Notes under the pieces: generated by a model
The model's input: only the letters and a program-made list of their open reading frames with translations
Databases searched by the model: none
Told to the model about the DNA's origin: nothing
Shown here: positions 9,411-17,349 of the stretch, piece after piece
Layout of the letters: each line of letters begins with the position of its first letter
How positions within the stretch are numbered: position 1 is the stretch's first letter
Translations under genes and position numbers: made by a program
Assembly (NCBI RefSeq): GCF_003096715.1
Contig: NZ_QEOL01000025.1
Coordinates: forward strand, 62,001-126,000
Source of the DNA: Paraburkholderia silvatlantica
GTDB taxonomy: Bacteria > Pseudomonadota > Gammaproteobacteria > Burkholderiales > Burkholderiaceae
DNA: 64,000 nucleotides
Direction: 5' to 3'

Positions 9411-9527
9411 TCAGGAGTCCACACACTTGGCGCGCCTCGCCGCCCAGATCGACTTGACCTCGACGCCGTCCATTCTCAGCGTCGTGCCGGCCATCCAGTG
9501 CGCGCCGGGCGAGACGATGAACGCCTC
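9411..9527 (-). pseudogene. C-terminal remnant of a short-chain dehydrogenase
   Basis: Reading the - strand from 9527 gives about 33 residues, EAFIVSPGAHWMAGTTLRMDG, then VEVKSIW and a stop at 9411-9413. This matches the usual C-terminal end of SDR enzymes (FL-SP-A-W-TG-T-R-DGG). The conserved second Gly of DGG is Val here. Nothing of the cofactor-binding N-terminus is present upstream, so only the tail survives. It lies beside a decayed alpha/beta hydrolase gene, which fits a locally eroded region. The call rests on motif resemblance alone. Confidence 0.45.
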
Positions 9528-9564
9528 ATCTTCCCGCCCCTCATTCGATCAGTATTACCAACCA

Positions 9565-10213
9565 TCAATCGAGAAATTCCGTAATCGCCGCAGCGATCTC
9601 TTCAGCGTGCGTTTCCAGTGCGAAGTGGCCCGTGTCGAGAAAGCGCACCACGGCTTGCGGCAAGTCGCGCTTGAATGCCTGCGCGCCCGCAGGCAGGAAG
9701 AACGGATCGTTCTTGCCCCACACGGCGAGAAACGGCGGACGATGCGTACGGAAATACGCATGAAACTCGGGGTACAAAGCAACGTTGTTCCGGTAGTCGC
9801 GGAACAGGTCGAGCTGGATCTCGTGCGCGCCGGGGCGGTTCATATAGTAGTCGTCGAGCGAATAGCCGTCTGGCGACACGGCAGACCCACCGGGCACGCC
9901 GTGCGTGTATTGCCAGATCGTCGTTTCGCGCGAGAGCGTAGTCGAATACATACACCGCGAAGCGATCGAAGCCGATGCGCTCGGTGAAGCGCGCCATCAC
10001 GTTCGCGATGTTCTCGAACGTGTACGCGAATTGGCCCCGGTCCGGCAGGTCCGATTGACCGAAGCCCGGCAGATCCGGTGCGACGAGATGAAAGCGGTCG
10101 GCGAGCTTCGGAATGAGATCGCGGAACATGTGCCCGGCACTCGGAAAGCCGTGCAGTAGCAGGAGCTTCGGCGCTCCCACGCGCCCGGCTTCCCGGTAGA
10201 ACACTTTCGAGTC
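9565..10213 (-). pseudogene. alpha/beta hydrolase (haloalkane dehalogenase/epoxide hydrolase-like) with internal deletion and frameshift
   Basis: Two frames together give most of one enzyme. The first (upstream part) reads VFYREAG...LLLHGFPSAGHMFRDLIPKLADRF...PDLPGFGQSDLPDRGQFAYTF up to AVYVFDY. The second resumes with TIWQYTHGVPGG and runs to WGKNDPFFLPAGAQ, LDTGHFALETH and the stop. In intact relatives about 70-75 residues (the GAPVGFR...NGNAYEEG part of the cap) lie between these pieces. They are missing here and the frame changes at the junction near 9945-9965. The N-terminal residues before VFYREAG are also degraded. It is almost certainly inactive. Confidence 0.75.
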
Positions 10214-10330
10214 TCCTGGTTCGAGCCGGCGGCAAGTCGTTGAACCATGCCTCGGTTGCGGGCGCATTGCAAGCGCTGCCGGGAACTGCAGCCGCACGTG
10301 TGCGGGCCGCACGTCAGGTTGCCACGACGC

Positions 10331-11188
10331 TCAGGCAGAGAAGTCAGTCGATGACGACAGCGCTTGCCACGTTTGCGTTTCCTGCGCCACGTAAGCGTTT
10401 TTCGCGGCGATGGCAGCGAGCGTGTCCGTGCCGAGCGGAAGGCGCAACGGCGGGTCCGAGGCGTCGACGAGCGTGATCAACGCGGCGGCAAGCTTCGTCG
10501 GGTCGCCGGGCTGGTTGTGATTCAATTGCACGGCCTTGCGGCGAGCGGCGCCCGAGGTTTCGTCGTAGTCCTCGATGACGTCCTGCGCGACGACCAGCGA
10601 GGAGCCATCCAGAAAGTCGGTCCGAAAATAGCCCGGCTCGACAACCGTCGCGTGAATGCCAAGCGGCTTCAATTCGGCATGCAACGCTTCCGTAATGCCT
10701 TCGACGGCGAACTTCGTCGACGAGTACACGCCGAATCCGGCCGCGGCGCGATATCCGCCAATCGACGAAATATTGATCACGTGGCCCGAGCGGTTTGCGC
10801 GCATCGTCGGCAACACCGCACGCGTGACGTTCAGCAGACCGAATACATTCGTGTCGTACATGCGGCGCACGTCCTTGTCGGCGGACTCTTCCACTGCGCC
10901 CAGCAGGCCAAAGCCGGCGTTGTTGACCAGCACGTCGACGCGGCCGAATCGCTCGACCGCCGCCTGCACTGCCGCCTTTGCCTGCGCCTCGTCGGTAACG
11001 TCCAGCGCGACCGGCAACACCGCAGCCGAGTCGCCGAGACGCTCGACGATCGCCCGAAGGTTACGTCCGGCGGCCACGACTGCGTTGCCGTCCGCAAGCG
11101 CCGCTTCGGCAATCAACGCGCCAATGCCACGCGACGCGCCAGTGATGAACCATACGCGCTTGAAACCACCTTGTTGAGCGTCAGCCAT
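10331..11188 (-). CDS. short-chain dehydrogenase/reductase
   Basis: A 285-residue classical SDR. It has the Rossmann cofactor motif TGASRGIG near residues 16-23, NNAG near 90, the catalytic Ser in NISSIGGY and the YSSTK catalytic Tyr/Lys pair, then PGYFRTDF. AGGAGA stands eight bases before the ATG. The substrate cannot be told. It is divergent from a LysR gene across 122 bases containing a LysR-box-like dyad, so it is probably that regulator's target. Relatives annotated as oxidoreductase/retinol-dehydrogenase-like often have this arrangement in Burkholderiaceae. Confidence 0.9.
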   Translation of the reverse strand: MADAQQGGFKRVWFITGASRGIGALIAEAALADGNAVVAAGRNLRAIVERLGDSAAVLPVALDVTDEAQAKAAVQAAVERFGRVDVLVNNAGFGLLGAVEESADKDVRRMYDTNVFGLLNVTRAVLPTMRANRSGHVINISSIGGYRAAAGFGVYSSTKFAVEGITEALHAELKPLGIHATVVEPGYFRTDFLDGSSLVVAQDVIEDYDETSGAARRKAVQLNHNQPGDPTKLAAALITLVDASDPPLRLPLGTDTLAAIAAKNAYVAQETQTWQALSSSTDFSA

Positions 11189-11260
11189 GATGTCTCTCCT
11201 ACGTGTGTGTGATGAGGTGATGTCATGGTAGGCGCGGCGATTGACATAAACTAGCCGTAT

Positions 11261-11277
11261 ATTACTGGCGTGATAAT
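11261..11277. promoter_or_regulatory. putative LysR operator between SDR and lysR genes
   Basis: ATTACTGGCGTGATAAT is an interrupted dyad with ATTA/TAAT arms separated by nine bases, which fits the T-N11-A layout bound by LysR-type regulators. It lies 73 bases before the SDR start and 34 bases before the divergent lysR start, the usual position for an autoregulated pair. Confidence 0.45.
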
Positions 11278-11310
11278 CAACTTTTATTTGCGAATCGGGG
11301 GGGCTCCGAA

Positions 11311-12243
11311 GTGAACGAAATTCGCGCGATCACCACGTTCGTCCGTGCCGCTGCGCTTGGGAGCCTGCGTGGCGCCGCGGTCGATCAAGGCATCTCGCCG
11401 CAGGCCGCGAGCCATGCGGTGATGCAACTGGAGAAGGAACTGGGCGTGCGGCTCTTTCACCGGACCACCCGCAAGCTGAGCCTCACCGAAGAAGGCCAAC
11501 GGCTTCTCGAGAGCGTGGCGCCGGCGCTCGCCATGCTGTCGTCCGCACTCGACGAGGCCCGGCGCTCGAAAGAAGACGTGACCGGCATGCTGCGCGTGAG
11601 TGCGCCGCGCGCCTTCGGGCTCCCGGTCCTGTGGCCGTACTTCGAGGAATTCCAGAAGCTTTATCCGAACGTGCAGCTCGAAGTGCAATTCGACGATCAG
11701 TTCACGGATCTCGTGACCGACCGCTCCGACGTGGGATTTCGCGGTGGACCGCCGCCTTCGGGCGGCTCGATCGCGCGCCGGCTGGTGCCGATCCAGCTGA
11801 TCGTGTGTGCGTCGCCGGACTATATCGAGCGCAACGGCGCGCCGCAAACCATCGAAGAACTCGCTCAACATCGCTGCACCGGGTACCGGCGCGCGAACAC
11901 GGGCAAGCTCGCGCAGTGGCAGTTCCGTCTCGGCGACGAGATCGTCTACCGCGACGTACCCGCGGCCATCTGCGTGAATGACACAGAACTGGAAACGCAG
12001 GCGGTGCTTTCGGGTCTCGGCATCGGGCAGTTGGGCAGCTTCAACGCCGCGACGCATATCCGTTGCGGACGACTCGTTCCGTTACTGATGCAGCACGTCA
12101 CCGAATACGGCACGATTTATATCTACTACAGGCATCGAACCGAACAGTCCCTGCGCGTGAAGACGTTCATCGACTTCATGGTCGAACGCATGGCCGGTAA
12201 CCGAAATTTTTTTCTCGAGCCGTCGGAGCTTCGCGCCGGGTAG
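11311..12243 (+). CDS. LysR-type transcriptional regulator
   Basis: A 310-residue LysR regulator starting with GTG after a G-rich stretch. The N-terminal winged helix-turn-helix is clear (TTFVRAAALGSLRGAAVDQGISPQAASHAVMQLEKELGVRLFHRTTRKLSLTEEG), and the effector domain shows GMLRVSAPRAFG and SDVGFRGGPPP, typical of the CrgA/DsdC-like LysR subgroup that often controls a divergent oxidoreductase. The divergent SDR gene is the probable target. The inducer is unknown. Confidence 0.9.
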   Translation: MNEIRAITTFVRAAALGSLRGAAVDQGISPQAASHAVMQLEKELGVRLFHRTTRKLSLTEEGQRLLESVAPALAMLSSALDEARRSKEDVTGMLRVSAPRAFGLPVLWPYFEEFQKLYPNVQLEVQFDDQFTDLVTDRSDVGFRGGPPPSGGSIARRLVPIQLIVCASPDYIERNGAPQTIEELAQHRCTGYRRANTGKLAQWQFRLGDEIVYRDVPAAICVNDTELETQAVLSGLGIGQLGSFNAATHIRCGRLVPLLMQHVTEYGTIYIYYRHRTEQSLRVKTFIDFMVERMAGNRNFFLEPSELRAG

Positions 12244-12281
12244 CATCCGCGCGCAAACGCCAGACCGTGCACAATATCGCC

Positions 12282-12497
12282 ATGCAAGCGCAAGACCTCG
12301 AACGCCTCGTCACCCTCGCCATGCCCTTCGGCAAATACAAGGGCCGGCTCATCGCCGACCTGCCCGGGCACTACCTCAACTGGTTCGCCCGCGAAGGGTT
12401 CCCGCCGGGTGAGATCGGCCGTCTGCTCGCACTGATGCACGAGCTCGACCATAACGGCCTGAAGGGCTTGCTCGAGCCGCTGCGCAAACGCGGCTAG
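12282..12497 (+). CDS. DUF3820 family small protein
   Basis: About 71 residues from the ATG at 12282, or 76 from an in-frame GTG at 12267; the sequence does not settle which. The core TLAMPFGKYKGRLIADLPGHYLNWFAREGFP and GEIGRLLALMHEL is the DUF3820 pattern, in which a Gly-Lys-Tyr/His-Lys-Gly loop and an LNWF segment are constant. The family includes a putative quorum-sensing-regulated virulence factor in Pseudomonas, but no biochemical role is established. It stands alone. Confidence 0.8.
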   Translation: MQAQDLERLVTLAMPFGKYKGRLIADLPGHYLNWFAREGFPPGEIGRLLALMHELDHNGLKGLLEPLRKRG

Positions 12498-12555
12498 CGC
12501 CAGGCCGGCACCCGGCGGACAATGCCCGTGCGAAGCGCTTGCGAGGCAACCCGAC

Positions 12556-12747
12556 ATGGCGCAATTCCAGCCCGACGGATGGCATACCGTGACGCCCCGA
12601 ATCGTCGTACGCGACGCGGAAAACCTGATCGCCTTCATCACGACGGTGTTTCAGGCGCAGGGCGCATTCCGCCACGGGCTGCCGGCCGAAGTCAGGATCG
12701 GCGATTCCACACTCGCACTCCGCCGCCCGAATGTCCACGCCGTTCGC
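12556..12747 (+). pseudogene. N-terminal remnant of a VOC/glyoxalase-like protein
   Basis: From an ATG at 12556 the first 55 or so residues (MAQFQPDGWHTVTPRIVVRD, then AENLIAFITTVFQAQG and EVRIGDSTLAL) match the start of PhnB-like VOC proteins of 130-150 residues. After RIGDS the similarity stops, and the frame enters DNA that is the antisense strand of the purA gene ending at 12748. The frame happens to stay open across purA, but that part has no VOC features. It is probably a gene whose 3' part was lost when the purA-containing segment joined here. Confidence 0.6.
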
Positions 12748-14031
12748 TTACGCGAACGGGGATTGCAGGACGATCGCATCGTCGCGTTCAGGGCCGGTGG
12801 TGACCATCGCCGCGGGAACGCCGACTTCGCTCTGAATCGCTTCGATCAGCGCCGCTGCCTGCGGCGGCAGATCGCCATAGGAGCGGATGCCGCGGGTCGA
12901 ACCCGCCCAGCCGTCGAAGCGCCTGAGAACCGGCTGCAGGCGCTGCTGCCCGGCGTTCGTGGGCGGCATGTAGTCGATGCGCACCCCATCGAGCATGTAG
13001 CCCACACAGAGCTGCACCGACTCGAAGCCATCGAGCACATCGAGCTTGGTCAGCGCGAGCTGGTTGATGCCCGCGACCTTGCAGCTCTGACGCAGTTGTA
13101 CGGTGTCCAGCCAGCCGCAGCGGCGCGGGCGACCGGTGTTGACCCCGTATTCGCCGCCGCGCTGCCGGAGCACGTCGCCGAGCGCGCCGTGCAGTTCCGA
13201 CGTGAACGGGCCTTCGCCAACACGCGTCGCATAGACCTTGCTGACGCCAAGCACCCGCCCCAGCTGCGACGGGGCAATGCCGGCGCCGCCCGCCGCGCCG
13301 GCGGCAATGGTGCTCGACGACGTCACGTACGGGTAGCTGCCCCAATCCACGTCGAGCATGACCGCTTGCGAGCCTTCGAATACCACGCGCTTGCCTGCCG
13401 AATGGGCGTGGTCGAGCTGCTCCCAGACGCGGCCCACGAACGGCAGGATGCGCGGCGCCATGGCAAGCAGCCCGCTTAGCATCGGCTCGCGCGGAAATGG
13501 CTCCTGGCCCGAGCCGCGAAGCCAGGCGTTATGGTGCTCGAGCAGAACGTCGAGCTTCTGGGCCAGCAGATCCGGTTCGGCCAGATCGCACACGCGCAGC
13601 CCGCGGCGCCCAACCTTGTCCTCGTATGCCGGACCGATGCCGCGCAGGGTGGTGCCGAGCGGCTTCGCGCGCATCCGCTCCTGGGCAGCGTCGAGCGCGC
13701 GATGCACCGGCAGGACCAGCGTGGCCGTCTCGGCGATCTGCAGCACGTCCGGCGTGACGCGGACACCCATGGCCGCCATGCGGTCGATCTCCGCGAGCAG
13801 CGCCTCGGGATCGAGCGCAACGCCGTTGCCGATCAGGCCGAGCTTCCCGCGCACGACACCGCTGGGAAGCAGCGCCAGCTTGTAGGTCCGGCCGTCCACC
13901 ACCAGCGTGTGCCCGGCGTTGTGCCCGCCGTTGTAACGGACGACGACATCCGCCTTCTCCGCGAGCCAATCCACGATCCGGCCCTTTCCCTCATCGCCCC
14001 ACTGCGCACCGACTACGACGACATTCGACAT
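12748..14031 (-). CDS. purA: adenylosuccinate synthetase
   Basis: A 427-residue enzyme that makes adenylosuccinate from IMP, GTP and aspartate in AMP synthesis. The P-loop-like start VVVGAQWGDEGKG holds catalytic D13, and H41 lies in GGHNAGHTL. GTTLRGIGPAYEDKVGRR, TGRPRRCGWLD and LTKLDVLDG are also present. The usual betaproteobacterial PurA is about 448 residues, has a different C-terminal half and sits beside hisZ. This one has neither feature and looks nearer to alphaproteobacterial-type sequences, so it may be a second copy. It is divergent from a LysR gene. Only a weak ribosome site (AGGG) is seen. Confidence 0.92.
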   Translation of the reverse strand: MSNVVVVGAQWGDEGKGRIVDWLAEKADVVVRYNGGHNAGHTLVVDGRTYKLALLPSGVVRGKLGLIGNGVALDPEALLAEIDRMAAMGVRVTPDVLQIAETATLVLPVHRALDAAQERMRAKPLGTTLRGIGPAYEDKVGRRGLRVCDLAEPDLLAQKLDVLLEHHNAWLRGSGQEPFPREPMLSGLLAMAPRILPFVGRVWEQLDHAHSAGKRVVFEGSQAVMLDVDWGSYPYVTSSSTIAAGAAGGAGIAPSQLGRVLGVSKVYATRVGEGPFTSELHGALGDVLRQRGGEYGVNTGRPRRCGWLDTVQLRQSCKVAGINQLALTKLDVLDGFESVQLCVGYMLDGVRIDYMPPTNAGQQRLQPVLRRFDGWAGSTRGIRSYGDLPPQAAALIEAIQSEVGVPAAMVTTGPERDDAIVLQSPFA

Positions 14032-14174
14032 GCGAGATTACCCTGGTGAGTTAATCGAACAGATCCAGAACCGGAACTGCTGCAAAGGGGCTCAATATAG
14101 GGCTACGCTCGCGCCACGAAAAGCGATGTAAACTCACGGGACTTGTCAGGAAAAGTCACATAGGAATGGCCTTC

Positions 14175-15074
14175 ATGTCGCGTCGTCTGCCGCCGTTGAA
14201 CGCCCTGCGCGTATTCGAGGCCGCCGCCCGCGCGGAGAGTTTTTCCGTAGCGGCCGAAGAGCTATGCGTCACGCACGGTGCGGTTAGCCGACAAGTGCGG
14301 CAACTGGAGGACTGGCTTGGACTCGACTTGTTCGAGCGGCGCGGGCGCAGGGTCGTCCTGACCGCGTCGGGGCGCGCTTACCTGGCCGAAGTATCGGCGG
14401 CGCTGGATCGCATCGCGCTGGCGACCAGTGCGCAACTTCGGGCCTCGCGCGCGCAGATCGTGAGGGTCAACGCGCCCACGACGTTCGCGTTGCGCTGGCT
14501 CTTGCCGCAGCTTTCCAGCTTCCAGCTGACCCACCCGGCGGTGGAGGTCCGGCTGACGACATCGGATGAGCCAATCGAAAAGCTCGCCGACGAATGCGAT
14601 GTGGCGATTCGCGGCAGCGAGCAGAAGTCGGCGGGGTATGCGGTCAAGGAGTTTTTATCGGAAGTCCGGCTGCCGGTATGCTCACCCAAGGTGCTGGAGT
14701 CTCACCCGATACACACTGTCCCGGACCTGACGCACCACACCCTGCTTCACACGGCGACCTATCCCGGCCTTTGGGCGCAATGGCTTGCGGCGAGCGGCCA
14801 CCCAGGGCTTGCCGCTCGCCATTCCCAGCAACTGGATCACTTTTATTTGACCCTGCAAGCCGCCATCGACGGTCTGGGGATCGCGATGGGCCCTACCGCG
14901 CTTGTCGCACTCGACGTCAAAGAAGGCCGTCTCGTGTTTCCGTTCGACGGCCCCGCCTTGCCGGCGTGGCGCTACTGCAGCTATGTCCGCGAAGCACGCC
15001 TCGACGATCCTGCAATCAACACCTTTCTGGCGTGGTTGCGCGAACTCGGCCAGCGCTTTTCGCATCATGCGTAG
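14175..15074 (+). CDS. LysR-type regulator, GcvA-like
   Basis: A 299-residue regulator from the ATG at 14175, for which AGGA is nine bases upstream; the in-frame ATG at 14166 directly abuts that site. The start SRRLPPLNALRVFEAAARAESFSVAAEELCVTHGAVSRQVRQLEDWLG is typical of the GcvA/AmpR subgroup. The effector domain ends with YVREARLDDPAINTFLAWL. It is divergent from purA across about 140 bases. A role in controlling that purA copy is an inference from position only. Confidence 0.9.
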   Translation: MSRRLPPLNALRVFEAAARAESFSVAAEELCVTHGAVSRQVRQLEDWLGLDLFERRGRRVVLTASGRAYLAEVSAALDRIALATSAQLRASRAQIVRVNAPTTFALRWLLPQLSSFQLTHPAVEVRLTTSDEPIEKLADECDVAIRGSEQKSAGYAVKEFLSEVRLPVCSPKVLESHPIHTVPDLTHHTLLHTATYPGLWAQWLAASGHPGLAARHSQQLDHFYLTLQAAIDGLGIAMGPTALVALDVKEGRLVFPFDGPALPAWRYCSYVREARLDDPAINTFLAWLRELGQRFSHHA

Positions 15075-15200
15075 CGTTGGATTGGGGTGAAGGCGGTCGG
15101 AGTGGGCGCCACCCTTCGGCGACATTCGCCCACAGTCAGCCGAGCGGAAGCGATCGAGCAACCGGTTGAACGACAGCTTCAATGTCGCAATAGGTTCGAC

Positions 15201-15217
15201 TTATGACCGCGACATAA
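15201..15217. promoter_or_regulatory. putative LysR operator upstream of the C5-dicarboxylate operon
   Basis: TTATGACCGCGACATAA has perfect TTATG/CATAA arms around a seven-base centre, matching the T-N11-A pattern of LysR sites. It lies about 90-107 bases before the first catabolic gene, the usual place for an activating LysR site. The LysR gene at 20340-21293 within the cluster is the likeliest protein to bind it. Confidence 0.5.
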
Positions 15218-15276
15218 ATCTCGTATTTCCGCGCATCCGGCCATTCACATAAAGTCTCCGTACCGAAAACTAATTC

Positions 15277-15294
15277 ATCGGCTCTCTGGCCGAT
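15277..15294 (+). promoter_or_regulatory. hairpin covering the first ATG of the hydratase gene
   Basis: ATCGGC and GCCGAT arms separated by six bases form a stem that ends inside the ATG at 15293. It may hide that start, in line with use of the ATG at 15308, or it may modulate translation of the operon's first gene. Confidence 0.35.
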
Positions 15295-15307
15295 GACGGA
15301 GACAGGC

Positions 15308-16150
15308 ATGAATCTTCAGATCGCTGAAAACAGCGAGCACACGGAAAACGCCAGCGATATCGTTGCTCGAACGTCTGCGGCCGCCCTGAGCGCGACCCTG
15401 GACTACGAAGTTGCTCCGCAAACCGGCGAAGCGCTTCCTCTTCTGTGGCACTGGATCTTTTTCAGGCCGACCGTTCCCCAGCATCTCATCGCCGAAGATG
15501 GGCATCCGCAAAAAGGCGGATTTCTCCCCGACCTCGGACTACCGCGGCGCATGTGGGCGGGCGGGCGTCTGCGCTTTATATCGCCACTCATCGTCGGCAA
15601 CGAGATCACTCGTGAATCGACGATCCTGAACATCAGCGAAAAGCACGGGAGAAGCGGCAAGCTCGGCTTCGTCACCGTCAGCCATCAGATCCGTTGCGCG
15701 GGCACGCTCGCCATCGATGAAGAACAGGACATCGTCTATCGCGAGCCGCCCGTGCCCGGCGCCGCAGCGCCTGCGCCCACGGCCCCACCGGATAACGCGC
15801 AGTGGAAACGGGAGGTCGTACCCGATGAAGTGCTGATGTTCCGCTACTCCGCACTGACGTTCAACGCCCATCGCATTCATTATGACAAGCCGTATGTCAC
15901 GCAGACGGAAGGCTATCCCAACCTCGTCGTACATGGGCCGCTCATCGCCACGCTACTGATGGATCTTGTGCGCAGGCACCGGCCCGATGCCGCGGTACTC
16001 GACTTCTCATTCAAGGCGATGCGTCCGAGTTTCATGGGGAACACGCTTTATCTCTGCGGCAGTCCATCGCCCGATGGCAAGTCTGTCGAGCTCTGGTCAC
16101 ACGACCATGAAGGCTGGCAGACCATGTCCGCGCGCGCAGTCCTCGCTTAA
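15308..16150 (+). CDS. MaoC/hotdog-fold acyl-CoA hydratase, itaconyl/mesaconyl-CoA hydratase-like
   Basis: A 280-residue double-hotdog hydratase (285 from the ATG at 15293). It has an FAS1-like N-terminal half (LPLLWHWIFFRPTVPQ, GRLRFISPLIVGNEI) and a second half with FNAHRIHYDKPY and YPNLVVHGPL, the conserved Asp/His-type active region of this group. Related enzymes hydrate itaconyl-CoA or mesaconyl-C4-CoA to citramalyl-CoA. GGAG precedes the ATG at 15308. It is the first gene of an operon with an acyl-CoA dehydrogenase, a CoA-transferase and an MFS carrier, the same gene set (apart from the carrier) as the Pseudomonas itaconate cluster (ich, ict, ccl). Confidence 0.78.
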   Translation: MNLQIAENSEHTENASDIVARTSAAALSATLDYEVAPQTGEALPLLWHWIFFRPTVPQHLIAEDGHPQKGGFLPDLGLPRRMWAGGRLRFISPLIVGNEITRESTILNISEKHGRSGKLGFVTVSHQIRCAGTLAIDEEQDIVYREPPVPGAAAPAPTAPPDNAQWKREVVPDEVLMFRYSALTFNAHRIHYDKPYVTQTEGYPNLVVHGPLIATLLMDLVRRHRPDAAVLDFSFKAMRPSFMGNTLYLCGSPSPDGKSVELWSHDHEGWQTMSARAVLA

Positions 16151-16171
16151 TCCACTGACGGAAGATTCACC

Positions 16172-17335
16172 ATGCTCAATTCGACAATCGACTCACACCA
16201 GGACATCCGCGAAGCTGTTCGCGACCTGTGCCAACAGTTTGCGGGCGAGTATTTTCGCAAGGTCGACGAGGAGCGCGGCTATCCCGAGGCCTTCGTCAAT
16301 GCACTGACTGAAGCGGGATGGCTTGCCGCGTTGATTCCGCAGGAATACGGCGGCTCCGGCCTTGGGCTGACTGAAGCGTCCGTGATTATGGAAGAGATCA
16401 ACCGGTCCGGCGGCAATTCGGGCGCCTGCCACGGGCAAATGTACAACATGGGCACGCTGCTGCGTCACGGCTCGGCGGAACAGAAAAGCCGCTATCTGCC
16501 GAAGATCGCCACGGGTGAGTTGCGCCTGCAGTCGATGGGCGTCACGGAACCGACCACGGGCACCGACACGACGAAGATCAAGACGACGGCAGAACGCAAG
16601 GGCGATCGCTACGTGATCAACGGCCAGAAGGTCTGGATTTCCCGCATCCAGCACTCGGACCTGATGATTCTGCTTGCGCGTACGACGCCGCTCCCGGACG
16701 TCAAGAAGAAGAGCGAAGGCATGTCGATCTTCATCGTCGACCTGCGCGAAGCGATCGGACACGGCATGACGGTTCGCCCGATCCTGAACATGGTGAACCA
16801 CGAAACCAATGAGCTCTTCTTTGACAACCTCGAAATTCCGGCTGAAAACCTGATTGGCGAAGAAGGCATGGGCTTCAGGTACATTCTTGACGGCCTGAAT
16901 GCAGAACGCACGCTGATTGCAGCGGAATGTATCGGCGATGGGTACTGGTTCCTCGACAAGGTCTCCCAGTACGTCAGGGACCGGGTTGTCTTCGGCCGCC
17001 CCATCGGCCAGAACCAGGGTGTGCAGTTCCCGATCGCAAGAGCCTTCGTCAACGTCGAGGCAGCCAACCTGATGCGCTACAAGGCCTGCGAGCTGTTCGA
17101 CGCGCACAGGCACTGCGGCGCCCAGGCGAATATGGCCAAACTGCTCGCTGCCGATGCATCGTGGGAAGCCGCCAATGCCTGCCTCCAGTTTCACGGCGGC
17201 TTTGGATTCGCGGCGGAATACGACGTCGAGCGCAAGTTCCGCGAGACACGCCTGTACCAGGTGGCGCCTATCTCGACCAACCTGATCCTGTCCTACGTCG
17301 CCGAGCACATTCTCGGTCTGCCCCGTTCCTTCTAA
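16172..17335 (+). CDS. acyl-CoA dehydrogenase of the itaconate/C5-dicarboxylate cluster
   Basis: A 387-residue FAD enzyme. It has the N-terminal helical domain, the mid beta domain with the FAD/substrate segment QSMGVTEPTTGTDTT and the FNGQKVWIS-like VINGQKVWISR, and the C-terminal domain with RVVFGRPIGQNQGVQFPIA and LQFHGGFGFAAEYDVER. The usual catalytic Glu near the C-terminus (YEGT in other members) is replaced: LYQVAP places Pro366 there. A Glu (E245) stands in the ERTLIAAE helix, the site used by isovaleryl-CoA dehydrogenase. Electrons would go to the ETF encoded nearby. The substrate is unproven; methylsuccinyl-CoA or a related dicarboxyl-CoA is possible. Confidence 0.85.
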   Translation: MLNSTIDSHQDIREAVRDLCQQFAGEYFRKVDEERGYPEAFVNALTEAGWLAALIPQEYGGSGLGLTEASVIMEEINRSGGNSGACHGQMYNMGTLLRHGSAEQKSRYLPKIATGELRLQSMGVTEPTTGTDTTKIKTTAERKGDRYVINGQKVWISRIQHSDLMILLARTTPLPDVKKKSEGMSIFIVDLREAIGHGMTVRPILNMVNHETNELFFDNLEIPAENLIGEEGMGFRYILDGLNAERTLIAAECIGDGYWFLDKVSQYVRDRVVFGRPIGQNQGVQFPIARAFVNVEAANLMRYKACELFDAHRHCGAQANMAKLLAADASWEAANACLQFHGGFGFAAEYDVERKFRETRLYQVAPISTNLILSYVAEHILGLPRSF

Positions 17336-17349
17336 GAGGCCGTCTGACC

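Noticed and set aside
12748..13479. Continuation of the VOC frame as a 307-residue protein
   Set aside because: From about 12730 on it is the antisense of purA and has no VOC features.
16927..17349. Long 5' extension of the CoA-transferase reading frame
   Set aside because: It lies wholly inside the acyl-CoA dehydrogenase gene in another frame, and the family start is at 17350.
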